Source: Hymenobacter persicinus | GTDB lineage: Bacteria; Bacteroidota; Bacteroidia; Cytophagales; Hymenobacteraceae | NCBI RefSeq assembly: GCF_004167665.1 | Contig: NZ_SEWE01000002.1 | Location: 1-64,000, forward strand | Length of the DNA stretch: 64,000 bases | Reading direction: 5' to 3' | Shown here: positions 33,379-41,986 of the stretch, one piece after another | Layout: each line of letters opens with the position of its first letter | Position numbering within the stretch: position 1 is the first letter of the stretch | Translations under genes and position numbers: made by a program | Notes under the pieces: generated by a model | The model's database searches: none | Seen by the model: the letters and a program-made list of their open reading frames with translations, nothing else | Told to the model about the DNA's origin: nothing

Positions 33379-33954
33379 CTAATCGATGCCCAAGTCACGC
33401 GTGAAGCTGTCCGTGAGCTTAATTTCCTCCACCCCTACTCCACTTATGAAACTGGTAATACCGACCACAATCCGCTCCACCTCATACCGAGTAGCTGCTT
33501 CGAACAGCAGCTGGGGGTGATGCAGAGCCAGCAGCCAGTCAACTACGTCGGCCAGCGTTTTCGCCTCATAGTCCGATTTCCGCAACTGACGCGGCCCATA
33601 TAACCAGAGGCCAATGCCCTTGCGCGGGGTCAGCAAGTCAGGCAGCGGCATACCGAGGCAGTTTCGCAGCTGGAGCATGCCCGCGTCGAGGTTCTCTGGT
33701 AGCCACAGGGCATCAAGACGGGTAGACGCAACCAATGAGGCGGCCCCGGTCACTTGCTGCACGCAGCCCATTACCCGTTCCAACAGTTGTCCAAAAATGG
33801 CCGGCGGGGCTGAGTCTGCCGGAATCTGCTGCCGCCGACACACATAGGCTACCACCGCCTCAACGGTAGCCAGCTGCTCGGCTTCCCGGTCGGGAATATC
33901 GAAGTTAAACCGCCGTTCAACAGCCACCACCAATTCGACCGAGTCCAGGCCCAT
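33379..33954 (-). CDS. Permuted acyl-carrier-like protein
   Basis: A 191-residue protein whose ends look like two halves of an acyl carrier protein. Residues 1-38 (MGLDSVELVVAVERRFNFDI, then PDREAEQLATVEAVVAYV) match ACP from the phosphopantetheine serine (Ser5 in GLDS) to its end. Residues 157-191 (YEVERIVVGITSFISG, then VGVEEIKLTDSFTRDLGID) match ACP from its start to just before that serine. The middle (about 52-145) looks like a degenerate ACP fold without the serine. A stop codon two triplets before the ATG fixes the start. It is a separate unit between an acyl-CoA dehydrogenase and a lipoprotein gene. The substrate is unknown. Confidence 0.8.
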   Translation of the reverse strand: MGLDSVELVVAVERRFNFDIPDREAEQLATVEAVVAYVCRRQQIPADSAPPAIFGQLLERVMGCVQQVTGAASLVASTRLDALWLPENLDAGMLQLRNCLGMPLPDLLTPRKGIGLWLYGPRQLRKSDYEAKTLADVVDWLLALHHPQLLFEAATRYEVERIVVGITSFISGVGVEEIKLTDSFTRDLGID

Positions 33955-34025
33955 GCGTTAGCACCTAAAAGGGAAAGAGACTTCCGCAGCAGTTCAAAAG
34001 AACCGGCCCTAGCGGAATATTACGC

Positions 34026-34061
34026 AAAAAGCGCTGCCAGCTCAGTAGCCAGCAGCGCTTT
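34026..34061 (-). terminator. Hairpin terminator after the acyl-CoA dehydrogenase
   Basis: Arms AAAGCGCTGC / GCAGCGCTTT with a 14-base loop and a run of five A that gives T on the minus strand. Confidence 0.8.
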
Positions 34062-34087
34062 ATACAGGATGACAGGATGACAACCCG

Positions 34088-35320
34088 TTATTTGAAAGCT
34101 TGAATCCCGGTGATGTCGGCGCCGGTGATGAGCAGGTGAATGTCGTGGGTGCCCTCGTAGGTGATGACCGACTCGAGGTTCATCATGTGACGCATAATCG
34201 GGTATTCGCCCGTGATGCCCATGCCGCCGTGGATCTGCCGGGCCTCGCGGGCCACTTCCAGGGCCATGTTCACCGAGTTGCGCTTGGCCATCGAAATCTG
34301 GGCGCTGGTGGCTTTACCCTCGTTTTTGAGCACGCCCAGGCGCCAGGCCATGAGCTGGGCCTTGGTGATTTCGGTGAGCATCTCGGCCAGCTTTTTCTGC
34401 TGCAGCTGGAAGCCGCCAATCGGCTTGCCGAACTGCTCCCGCTCCAGGCTGTATTTCAGCGCCGACTCGTAGCAGTCGATGGCCGCGCCGATGGCGCCCC
34501 AGGCAATGCCGAAGCGAGCCGAGTCGAGGCAGCCCAGCGGGCCCTTTAGGCCGTCAATGTTAGGCAGCAGGTTTTCTTTGGGCACTTTCACGTCCTGGAA
34601 CACCAGCTCGCCGGTGCAGGAGGCGCGCAGGCTCCACTTGTTGTGAATTTCGGGGGTCGTGAAGCCTTCCATGCCGCGCTCCACACTCAGGCCCTTGATG
34701 CGGCCATTCTCGTCCTTGGCCCACACCACGGCCAGCTGGCACTCGGGGGAGTTGCTGATCCAGAGCTTGGCGCCGTTGAGCAGGTAGTAGTCGCCCATGT
34801 CCTTGATGGTCGTCGTCATGCCGCCAGGGTTCGAGCCGTGGTCGGGCTCGGTCAGGCCGAAGCAGCCCAGCCACTCGCCGGAGGCCAGCTTGGGCAGGTA
34901 CTTCTTGCGCTGCTCCTCGGAGCCGTAGGCGTAAATCGGGTACATCACCAAGGAGCCCTGCACCGAGGCCGTGGAGCGCATGCCGGAGTCGCCGCGCTCA
35001 ATTTCCTGCATAATCAGGCCGTAGCTGATGTAGTCGAGGCCGCCGCCGCCGTACTCGGTCGGGATGGTGGGACCAAAGGCGCCCACGTCGCCAAACTTGC
35101 GCACGATTTCGGAAGGGAAGTGCGCGTCCTGGGCCCACTTCTCGATGTATGGATTGATTTCCTTCTTGACGAAGTCGCGGATGCTCTGGCGGATGAGCTT
35201 GTGCTCCTCGGTGAGCAGGCCGTCGAGGTCGAAGTAGTCGGTGAAGCCGGCCGCATTGAGGGAGCCGTGGTGGCTGGCCGCTTTGGCTTTGGGCGAGAGA
35301 ACGTCAGCTTGGGATGACAT
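34088..35320 (-). CDS. Acyl-CoA dehydrogenase, glutaryl-CoA dehydrogenase-like
   Basis: A 410-residue flavoenzyme of the acyl-CoA dehydrogenase family. CFGLTEPDHGSNPGGM and WISNSPECQLAVVWAK bind FAD and substrate. RFGIAWGAIGAAIDCYESAL and QLQQKKLAEMLTEI form the C-terminal bundle, and TYEGTHDIH holds the catalytic glutamate. The arrangement and the N-terminal length fit glutaryl-CoA dehydrogenase, which makes crotonyl-CoA from glutaryl-CoA in lysine and tryptophan breakdown, but other short-chain dehydrogenases cannot be excluded. The start at 35320 agrees with the -7 element at 35351-35358. Confidence 0.9.
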   Translation of the reverse strand: MSSQADVLSPKAKAASHHGSLNAAGFTDYFDLDGLLTEEHKLIRQSIRDFVKKEINPYIEKWAQDAHFPSEIVRKFGDVGAFGPTIPTEYGGGGLDYISYGLIMQEIERGDSGMRSTASVQGSLVMYPIYAYGSEEQRKKYLPKLASGEWLGCFGLTEPDHGSNPGGMTTTIKDMGDYYLLNGAKLWISNSPECQLAVVWAKDENGRIKGLSVERGMEGFTTPEIHNKWSLRASCTGELVFQDVKVPKENLLPNIDGLKGPLGCLDSARFGIAWGAIGAAIDCYESALKYSLEREQFGKPIGGFQLQQKKLAEMLTEITKAQLMAWRLGVLKNEGKATSAQISMAKRNSVNMALEVAREARQIHGGMGITGEYPIMRHMMNLESVITYEGTHDIHLLITGADITGIQAFK

Positions 35321-35350
35321 AACGGAGTGAATTGGGTGGGGAATCAGGCT

Positions 35351-35358
35351 CAAAGATA
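35351..35358 (-). promoter_or_regulatory. Candidate -7 element, acyl-CoA dehydrogenase
   Basis: TATCTTTG on the minus strand, 31 bases before the start at 35320. Confidence 0.4.
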
Positions 35359-35547
35359 GGAGTTTCCGCATGCGGAACAGGCCTCCCGCCCCGATGGTTC
35401 GGGCCGGCAAGCGGAACGGCACCGCAACCGGGTAATTATATTTTAAACACCTAATATTTAGCCGCGAACCACTATTTTAGGTGAACCGACATTCAAAAAG
35501 TCGACTCTTTCCGTAATGGCAGCATCATCCGCCCCTGCTTCCCACCC

Positions 35548-37284
35548 ATGAGTCACGAAAAGAAACTAAACGAGCTGGAGGCCACCGCCATCTGCGGCAA
35601 CGACATTTCCTCGTCGTGCCTGTACGTATCGGCCCTGGCCATTGCCTACGCCGGGCAGTACGCCTGGGTAGCCCTGCTGCTGGTCGGCGCGGTGCTGTTT
35701 CTGTTCCGCAAAATCTACGGCGAGGTGGTGGGCGCCCTGCCCCTCAACGGCGGGGCCTACAACGTGCTGCTGAACACGACCAGCAAGCGCAACGCCGCCC
35801 TGGCGGCCTGCCTGACGATATTGTCGTACATGGCCACGGCGGTTATTTCAGCATCCGAGGCCATGCACTACCTGCACACGCTCTGGGAAGGGCTGCCCAT
35901 CATGTGGGCCACGCTGGGCCTGCTGGGCCTGTTTCTGGCCCTGACCATCCTGGGCATCTCGGAGTCGGCGAAGGTGGCGGTGGGCATTTTCCTGGTGCAC
36001 CTGGCCTCGCTCACGCTGCTGGTGGGCGCCACGGTCTGGTTTCTGGCCACCCACGGCCTCGACACGCTCACGCTCAACTTCCGGGCCCCGATGCCCCAGG
36101 GCAGCTTGCTGACGGCCCTGTTTTTGGGCTTCAGCGCGGCCATGTTGGGTATTTCGGGCTTCGAAAGCTCGGCCAACTTCGTGGAGGAGCAGGCCCCGGG
36201 CGTATTCGGCAAAACCCTGCGCAACATGTGGGTGGTGGTGAGCTTCTTCAACCCCGTCATTGCGTTTCTGGCCGTGGCCGCGCTGCCCCTGGCCCAGGTC
36301 GGCCCCCACACCGAAACCCTGCTTTCCTACCTGGGCACCACCACCGGGGGCCGCTGGCTGGGCATGCTCATTTCGGTGGATGCCGTGGCCGTGCTCAGCG
36401 GAGCCGTGCTGACCTCGTTTGTGGGCGTGAGCGGGCTGATGAAGCGCATGACCCTGGACCGCATTCTGCCCCAGTTCTTTCTCAAGGAAAACCAGGCCAA
36501 GAGCAACTACATCATTTTGCTCACCTTCTTTCTGCTCTGCGTGTCGGTGCTGCTGATTACCAACGGGCAGCTCGGGCCGCTGTCGGGGGTGTATACCATT
36601 TCGTTTCTGTCAGTAATGGCGTTTTTTGCCCTCGGCAACTTCCTGCTCAAGAGCAAGCGCCCTTTGCTGCCGCGGCCGGTGTACGCGGGCATCCTCACCG
36701 TCACGGTGGCCCTGCTGAGCATTCTGCTGGCTTTGTACGGCAACGTCAAGATTCACCCCGACTACCTGATTGTGTTTTTGCAGTACTTCCTGCCGGCCAT
36801 GCTGGTGGTCTACGTGATGCTCAACCGCACCTCGATTCTCAACCTGACCCTGGCCGGTATCGACTCGGTGGCCGAGCACTCCCGGTTTTCGCGCTTCGGC
36901 CGCCTGCTGGTCAAGCGTAAGCTGCGGGAGCTGCACCAGCAGGAATTCGTGTTTTTCACCAAGGGCGACAACGTGGCCAACCTCAACAAGGTCATGGCCT
37001 ACGTGGTGGAAAACGAGTTTACCAACCGCCTTAAAATCGTGACCCTGCTCAACGAGGGCGACCAAGTGTCGCCGGACCTGCTCACCGACATTCGGGTGCT
37101 GGACCGGGCCTACGAGCAGATTGAGGTGGAATTTGTGGCCATGCCCGGGCACTTCGGCCCCCAGCTCATCAACAAGCTCTCGGAGGAGTGGTGCATCCCC
37201 AAAAACTTCATGTTTATCGGTACCCCCGGCGACCGGTTTCCCTACCAGGTCTCGGAACTCGGTGGCGTGCGTCTGATTATTTGA
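35548..37284 (+). CDS. APC-family amino acid permease with cytoplasmic tail
   Basis: A 578-residue transporter. About 12 membrane segments fill residues 25-430, with family-typical YGEVVGALPLNGGAYNVLLN in the first part and GFSAAMLGISGFESSANFVE around the middle (substrate-binding region). The last about 145 residues are hydrophilic and look like a nucleotide-binding, UspA-like regulatory domain (LKIVTLLNEGDQVSPDLLTD, EVEFVAMPGHFG). It probably imports an amino acid with protons or sodium; the substrate is unknown. A short AT-rich stretch lies upstream, and a terminator shared with the TonB receptor gene follows. Confidence 0.88.
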   Translation: MSHEKKLNELEATAICGNDISSSCLYVSALAIAYAGQYAWVALLLVGAVLFLFRKIYGEVVGALPLNGGAYNVLLNTTSKRNAALAACLTILSYMATAVISASEAMHYLHTLWEGLPIMWATLGLLGLFLALTILGISESAKVAVGIFLVHLASLTLLVGATVWFLATHGLDTLTLNFRAPMPQGSLLTALFLGFSAAMLGISGFESSANFVEEQAPGVFGKTLRNMWVVVSFFNPVIAFLAVAALPLAQVGPHTETLLSYLGTTTGGRWLGMLISVDAVAVLSGAVLTSFVGVSGLMKRMTLDRILPQFFLKENQAKSNYIILLTFFLLCVSVLLITNGQLGPLSGVYTISFLSVMAFFALGNFLLKSKRPLLPRPVYAGILTVTVALLSILLALYGNVKIHPDYLIVFLQYFLPAMLVVYVMLNRTSILNLTLAGIDSVAEHSRFSRFGRLLVKRKLRELHQQEFVFFTKGDNVANLNKVMAYVVENEFTNRLKIVTLLNEGDQVSPDLLTDIRVLDRAYEQIEVEFVAMPGHFGPQLINKLSEEWCIPKNFMFIGTPGDRFPYQVSELGGVRLII

Positions 37285-37320
37285 CGCCGGCTGAGGGCCG
37301 TCAGCAAGCATTAGCCACCG

Positions 37321-37350
37321 AAAAAGGCCCTTCGTGCGAAGGGCCTTTTT
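37321..37350. terminator. Bidirectional hairpin terminator
   Basis: Perfect 12-base arms AAAAAGGCCCTT / AAGGGCCTTTTT with a 6-base loop, between the convergent permease and TonB receptor genes. Confidence 0.9.
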
Positions 37351-37377
37351 CGTACAGTCAGCGCTATGCAGGAGCAA

Positions 37378-39903
37378 TTAAAACTTCACGCCCACCGACA
37401 GCAGGTAGTTGCGGGTGGCCTGGGGGAAGTACCAGTTAAAGGTTTCCTGCCGGCCGCTGGCGCCCAGGTAGCCGTAGGTGTAGCCGTTGGCCACGTACTG
37501 GCGGTTGAGCACGTTATTAACCAGCAAACCCAGCTCGATTTCCTTCACGAACACCGGCCGGATGGCGTAACGGAGCCGGAAATCGAGCACTTGGTAGGGC
37601 TTGAGGCGGCGGGTTTCGCTCGTGGAGTTGTCGAGGTACTGGCGGCTGACGGTCTTGTAGAGCAAAGCCACGCGCAGGCCCTTCAGCGGCTGCCCCTCCA
37701 GGGTGTGGGCCGAAATAACCGACGGCGAATACGATACCGTCGTGCTGCGGGCCGGGCCGTCCACCCGAATCGGGTTGTAGAGCGAGTCGGCGTCGTAAGT
37801 CACGTCGCGGTAGTTCAGGATGCGGTTGCGGCTCAGCGTGAGCGTGCTGCTCAGGCTGATTTTGTCGTTGGCCGACACGGAGCCGGTCAGCTCCAGCCCG
37901 GTGCGGTAGCTGCGGGCCACGTTGGTGCGCAGGGCCGTGCCCACGTCGTTGAGCTGCCCGGTGGCCACGAGCTGGTTGCGGTAACCCATGTAGAAGTAGT
38001 TGGCCTCGAAGCGCAGGGCGGTGTTAGGACCGAGCAGGCCGGCGTCGGGGCGGGCCAGGCGGTAGCCGGCCTCGAAGTCGTTCAGGCGCTCGGCCTTGGG
38101 CTGCTCACTGCCCGTGGGCCGATCCACGAAATCGGCGCGCACCGGCTCCCGCTGGCCCACGGCGAAGCTGGCGTAGAGCTGCTGGCCCCGGGGCAATGTC
38201 AGCGTGGCCCCGGCTTTGGGGTTGAAGAACGTGTAGCCCACGTGCGTCGACACGTCGACCAGGCCCTTCACGGCATTGGCCGCCCCCGGCCGGGGCTCCA
38301 TGCCGTCGATGTTGTAACGGATGTGGCGGGCCTGCACGTCGGCGTACACGCCCAGGGCGGGCAGCACCTGCAGCGTGGCGCGGGCGTAGGCGTTGTAATC
38401 GGTCTTGACGGCGTCGTTGAAGTAGTAGCGCTGGCGGATGTTGCCGTTGGAAGCGTACTGGGCCCAGATAACCTCGCCGTAGTGGTCGTTCAGGAAGCGG
38501 TTCCAGGCCCCGCCGAAGGTCGCCTGGAGCTTGTCGTTGTCCCGGGGCTGGTAGTTGAGCGCAAACGTGCCGCCGTAGAAGTAGTTATCCAGCCACTTGC
38601 GGTCAATGAGGTTGGTTTTCTTGATGGTCGTGCCGCCGATAACCACGTTGTCGAGGCCGAAGTTGGCCAGGGTGCGGCCCGTGCGGTAGCTTTCGTAGTA
38701 GCCGAAGCCCCGGGTCAGGTGCAGGGCGGCGCCCAGGTTCCAGTTTTGGCCCAGGCCCTGGTTCAGGTGCAGCTGGTAGTGGTTCTGCTGGTAGTTGTCG
38801 GTCTGGTTGTCATAAGTGTAGGAGCTGAAGCGCCGGCCCTCGGCCAGCACCCGGGCCGCGTCGGCCTCGGTCAGCTCGTAGTTGTCGACGTACTTCTGCA
38901 AGTCGGCCCGGTCGCCGGTCAGGGCGGGCTCGGGCACGCCGTTCCAGGCCTGGTAGGTTTTTTCCCGGCCCGAGAAGGTGATAAACTTGATCAGGGTGTT
39001 CTTCTGCTGGTAGCCCGCGGCGAAGTAGTACGACTTCAGGTCGGAGGCCGCCCGGTTCATGTAGCCGTCGGAGCTGATGCGCGAGAGGCGGCCGTCGAGC
39101 GTGAAGCGGCCGCCGAGCAGGCCGGTGCCAAACGAGACGTTGTTTTTCCAGGTGTTGAAGGAGCCAAACGAGTTCTGGGTTTCCCCGTAGGCCTCGCGGC
39201 GGTTTTCCAGGGTGCTGATGTTGATGCTGGCCCCGAAGGCCGCCCCGCCGTTCTGGCTCGTGCCCACCCCGCGCTGAATCTGCAGGCTGTTGATGGACGA
39301 GGCCAAATCGGGCAGGTTGATCAGAAACGAGCCGTGCGACTCCGCGTCGTTCAGCGGCACCCCGTTGATGGTCATGTTAATGCCCGTGTTGCTCGTGCCC
39401 CGGATGCGGATGTCGGTGTAGCCCACGCCCGCGCCGGCATCCGAGTTGACCACCACCGAGGGCGTCTGGTCGAGCAGGTAGGGCAAGTCCTGACCGAAGT
39501 TGCGCTTGGCCAGGTCCTGCTTGCCCAGGTTGGTGTAGGCCGTGGCCGTGCGGTCGTTGGCTCGGGAGGCCGTCACGAGGGCTTCGCCGGTGAGCACGCC
39601 GCCGGGCTGGAGTGCGGAGCTTAGGCGCTGCTCCTGAGTCTGCCCTACCACGGGCAGGTCAGCGGGCTCGTAGCCTACAAACGTGATGCGCAGCGTGTGG
39701 GCACCGGCCGGCACTACCGGCACGGCAAAGGCGCCGGCCGCATCCGTGGCGCCCACTACGGCGCCGTCGAGCAGTACGGTGGCGCCGGGCAGGGCGATGC
39801 CTGAGCGCGCATCCTTCACTTGGCCGGACATGGGACCTTGCGCCCACGCCGACGTGCCGGGCAGCGCCAGCAGCGCCGCTCCGAAAACCAGAAAATTTTT
39901 CAA
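37378..39903 (-). CDS. TonB-dependent outer-membrane receptor, TPP-controlled
   Basis: An 841-residue outer-membrane transporter. The signal peptide covers 1-21. A carboxypeptidase-like regulatory domain follows (GQVKDARSGIALPGATVLLD), then the plug (IRIRGTSNTGINMTINGVPL, about 165-184) and a 22-strand barrel up to the terminal LLSVGVKF with C-terminal Phe. It imports a substrate with energy from TonB-ExbBD. Because a TPP riboswitch lies directly upstream, the substrate is very likely thiamine or a thiamine precursor, as for the Bacteroidota thiamine receptors. I see no thiamine biosynthesis genes next to it; a PnuC-type transporter is 2.6 kb away. Confidence 0.92.
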   Translation of the reverse strand: MKNFLVFGAALLALPGTSAWAQGPMSGQVKDARSGIALPGATVLLDGAVVGATDAAGAFAVPVVPAGAHTLRITFVGYEPADLPVVGQTQEQRLSSALQPGGVLTGEALVTASRANDRTATAYTNLGKQDLAKRNFGQDLPYLLDQTPSVVVNSDAGAGVGYTDIRIRGTSNTGINMTINGVPLNDAESHGSFLINLPDLASSINSLQIQRGVGTSQNGGAAFGASINISTLENRREAYGETQNSFGSFNTWKNNVSFGTGLLGGRFTLDGRLSRISSDGYMNRAASDLKSYYFAAGYQQKNTLIKFITFSGREKTYQAWNGVPEPALTGDRADLQKYVDNYELTEADAARVLAEGRRFSSYTYDNQTDNYQQNHYQLHLNQGLGQNWNLGAALHLTRGFGYYESYRTGRTLANFGLDNVVIGGTTIKKTNLIDRKWLDNYFYGGTFALNYQPRDNDKLQATFGGAWNRFLNDHYGEVIWAQYASNGNIRQRYYFNDAVKTDYNAYARATLQVLPALGVYADVQARHIRYNIDGMEPRPGAANAVKGLVDVSTHVGYTFFNPKAGATLTLPRGQQLYASFAVGQREPVRADFVDRPTGSEQPKAERLNDFEAGYRLARPDAGLLGPNTALRFEANYFYMGYRNQLVATGQLNDVGTALRTNVARSYRTGLELTGSVSANDKISLSSTLTLSRNRILNYRDVTYDADSLYNPIRVDGPARSTTVSYSPSVISAHTLEGQPLKGLRVALLYKTVSRQYLDNSTSETRRLKPYQVLDFRLRYAIRPVFVKEIELGLLVNNVLNRQYVANGYTYGYLGASGRQETFNWYFPQATRNYLLSVGVKF

Positions 39904-39980
39904 GGGGGTAAAAAAAGAAAAAGTTGAACGGACCGGGTACCAGGGGTCGGTACCGTCGGCTTGTCGCTCGCGGATCGTTT

Positions 39981-40066
39981 GTTCCCTTCGCCGGCATTAC
40001 CCGGGCAGGTTCAATGGGTATGATCTCAGCCCCCCGATTTCGTCGCCGATGGTGGGGCACCCCTAA
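39981..40066 (-). promoter_or_regulatory. TPP riboswitch (THI element)
   Basis: On the minus strand the conserved parts of the thiamine pyrophosphate aptamer are in order: GGGGTGCC at the start, GGCTGAGAT-like (GGGGGGCTGAGATCAT), then CCCATTGAACCTG and AATGCCGGCGAAGGGAAC. These match P1, the pyrimidine-binding CUGAGA bulge and the pyrophosphate-binding helix of the class. It lies in the leader of the TonB receptor gene, 78 bases before its start, and probably shuts off translation or transcription when TPP is abundant. Confidence 0.92.
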
Positions 40067-40075
40067 ACTATGGCC

Positions 40076-40106
40076 CAAAACTAGACCACCGTCGGCGTAG
40101 TTGCAA
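40076..40106 (-). promoter_or_regulatory. Bacteroidota promoter of the TonB receptor
   Basis: TAGTTTTG at 40083-40076 on the minus strand, preceded by TTTG (40107-40104) with a 20-base spacer. Transcription would begin just before the riboswitch at about 40069. Confidence 0.6.
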
Positions 40107-40274
40107 ATCAAGGCGGCAATCGGGGTTTACTTTAGGCTGATAATCACGTATCTTAGGTAACCCGTTAGCGCCTCCCAATCCGGGGCCTGGCCCCGAACAC
40201 CTACTGCCTGGGCTCGGCTGCTCAGCCAACGTCCGTCGACTCGCTTCGTTTTCGCCGTTTTTCCTGCCTTCGCC

Positions 40275-40517
40275 ATGATCAGCCTCGTTTACGCCCTCGT
40301 GGTCTTCGCCATTCTGGCCTACTTCATGGTCATGCCCCGGCGCCGCTACCAGCGTCCTCCCTTCCCCGACAGCGACGACGACGGGGGTGAGCCGCTCGAT
40401 GACGGCCTGCCGGACCTGGACCTGCCCCCGGGCATCACCCGGCCCATCAATGACTGGGAGCCCGACTACAACCGGCCCCGTACCCCCATCCGCCCCCACG
40501 AGCCCATGCTGCTCTAG
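40275..40517 (+). CDS. Small membrane protein with acidic tail
   Basis: An 80-residue protein with one N-terminal membrane helix (ISLVYALVVFAILAYFMVM, 2-20) followed by a basic patch (RRRYQRP) and a proline- and aspartate-rich tail (SDDDGGEPLDDGLPDLDLPP). The positive-inside rule suggests that the tail is cytoplasmic. The family and function are unknown to me. The start is an ATG after a T-rich leader, and codon use resembles its neighbours. Confidence 0.6.
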   Translation: MISLVYALVVFAILAYFMVMPRRRYQRPPFPDSDDDGGEPLDDGLPDLDLPPGITRPINDWEPDYNRPRTPIRPHEPMLL

Positions 40518-40543
40518 GCAAGTCTGCTTTCGACATTAAAAAC

Positions 40544-40612
40544 CGGCCCTGCGGCCCTGTTCCAGTCCGCCCACAGTTCGGGGTGGCGGGCCAGAACAGA
40601 GCCGCAGGGCCG
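40544..40612. terminator. Long hairpin, terminator of the pnuC operon
   Basis: Arms CGGCCCTGCGGC and GCCGCAGGGCCG are continued by CCTGTTC pairing with GAACAG, giving a nearly perfect stem of about 19 pairs around a 30-base loop. A run of five A at its left gives T on the minus strand, so it probably ends the minus-strand pnuC operon, whose last gene stops at 40635. The stem is longer than those of other terminators here. Confidence 0.65.
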
Positions 40613-40634
40613 TTTGCTCTACCAACACCACTAC

Positions 40635-41060
40635 CTACAGCCCGCAACGCATGCGCTGATACGCCACCGGGCCTTTGTAGAAAACCGGCCCCTCCGGCCG
40701 CAGGCCAAACCGGGTGTAGAAAGCCGCCGCATCCTGGCGGGCATCGCACCAGATGCGCTGGGCACCTAGCTGCCGGGCCGCGGCGAAAGTGGCCGCCAGC
40801 AGTCGGGAGCCCACGCCGCGCCGCTGCCAGTCGGGGCGGGTGGCAAACTTGCGGAAGCGCGCCTCGGGGCCCGTCACGAAAAGCGAAATCACGGCCACCA
40901 GTTCCGCGTCGTGGAAGGCGCCCAGGTGCACCCCCGCCTCGTCGTCGGGCACGCGCACGTAAGCCAGGGGCTGGTCGGGCCAGAGCACGGCGTGGCGGAG
41001 CGGGTAGGTATCGGCCGCCTCAATAGCGCGGATAGTCAGTTCGGCATCGGGTCCGGCCAT
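40635..41060 (-). CDS. GNAT-family N-acetyltransferase
   Basis: A 141-residue acetyltransferase. The acetyl-CoA-binding motif RPDWQRRGVGSRLL (about 70-84) matches Q/RxxGxG/A, and the following AQRIWCDARQDAAAFYTRFG fits strands and helices 5-6 of the fold. The acceptor is unknown. The ATG at 41060 lies 3 bases from the stop of the epimerase gene; longer readings overlap that gene completely. It is the last gene of the minus-strand operon. Confidence 0.87.
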   Translation of the reverse strand: MAGPDAELTIRAIEAADTYPLRHAVLWPDQPLAYVRVPDDEAGVHLGAFHDAELVAVISLFVTGPEARFRKFATRPDWQRRGVGSRLLAATFAAARQLGAQRIWCDARQDAAAFYTRFGLRPEGPVFYKGPVAYQRMRCGL

Positions 41061-41062
41061 GC

Positions 41063-41950
41063 TTACTGCACCTCGATGCTGTAGTGGGCCGCGTAGTGCC
41101 CGCCGGGCGCCAGGGTCAGGATGCCTTCCTTGTCGGCCAGCTCGGCCGGGCCATTCAAGGAGCCCGCAATACCCTGCCAGGGCTCGATGCAAACGAAGGG
41201 CGCGCCGGGTCCCTTGGTCCAGAGGCCCAGGTAGGGAAAGCCGTCGAAACGCATGCGCACGGCCCGGCCCGAGCGGGCACTGCGCAGGGTGAGGTGGGTG
41301 AAATCGAAGTGTTTCAACACCAGTGCATCCTGGGCAAAGAGCTCGTAGGTCAGCGGCAGCTCAGTCTGGGCCTCCAGCAGGGGCTCGGTGGCGCCGGTCA
41401 GCAGCCCGCCCTGCAGGCCGTAGCGGGCCACAGTTACGGGGTGGGCGAAATGAAAGGAATAGTCCTCAAACTGCTCGTCGGGCAGCAGGGGGCAGCGAAA
41501 GGCCGGGTGGGCCCCAATGCTGAACAGCAGCTCCTGGTCGGGAGCCGGGTTGCGCACGTCCCACTGCACGGTCAGCTCGGTCCCGCGCAGGCGGTAAGTG
41601 ATGGTCAGCTCAAACTCGAACGGGTACCAGGCCCGGGTTTCGGCGTTGGCGTACAACTCAAACACCAGTTCCCGGGCATCTTGGCTGCGTAGCGCAAACT
41701 CCTGGTCCCGGGCAATGCCGTGCTGGGGCAGCTGGTAGGCCCGCCCTTGGTGCTGGTAGGTGTCATCGGCCAGTCGGCCCACGATGGGAAACAGCACCGG
41801 CGCGTGCCGGGCCCACACGGCGGGGTCGGCCTGCCAGAGGTACTCCAGCTCGCCCAGCCCGGGCAGGTCCTTGCGGATAAAGCTGTTCAGCTCGGCGCCG
41901 TAGCTGTGCACGGCCACGCGGCACTGGTCGTTTTCGAGGTAGTAGGTCAT
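41063..41950 (-). CDS. Aldose 1-epimerase family protein
   Basis: A 295-residue galactose mutarotase-like enzyme, closest in style to LacX/YeaD. Visible pieces are YGAELNSFIRK near the start, HAPVLFPIVGRL, QHGIARDQEF (catalytic His region), IGAHPAFRCPL (second His) and CIEPWQGIAGS with the catalytic Glu near 260. It converts alpha and beta anomers of a hexose or hexose phosphate. Its operon partners (PnuC and a NadR-like kinase) concern vitamins, so the sugar substrate cannot be named. The gap to the kinase gene is 36 bases. Confidence 0.88.
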   Translation of the reverse strand: MTYYLENDQCRVAVHSYGAELNSFIRKDLPGLGELEYLWQADPAVWARHAPVLFPIVGRLADDTYQHQGRAYQLPQHGIARDQEFALRSQDARELVFELYANAETRAWYPFEFELTITYRLRGTELTVQWDVRNPAPDQELLFSIGAHPAFRCPLLPDEQFEDYSFHFAHPVTVARYGLQGGLLTGATEPLLEAQTELPLTYELFAQDALVLKHFDFTHLTLRSARSGRAVRMRFDGFPYLGLWTKGPGAPFVCIEPWQGIAGSLNGPAELADKEGILTLAPGGHYAAHYSIEVQ

Positions 41951-41986
41951 GGTAGCAGAATAGAAAAGCTGCCCCTGCTACGGAAT

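Larger units (their letters stand above)
39904..40274. other. Regulatory region of the TonB receptor
   Basis: This 371-base gap contains the TPP riboswitch (39981-40066) and the minus-strand promoter (40076-40106) of the receptor gene. The remainder, 40107-40274, leads to the divergent small gene at 40275 and holds no frame I believe. Confidence 0.6.

Noticed and set aside
37366..39624. A 752-residue plus-strand open frame opposite the TonB receptor
   Set aside because: Antisense shadow rich in Val, Gly, Ala and His; the receptor on the other strand has plug, barrel and signal peptide.
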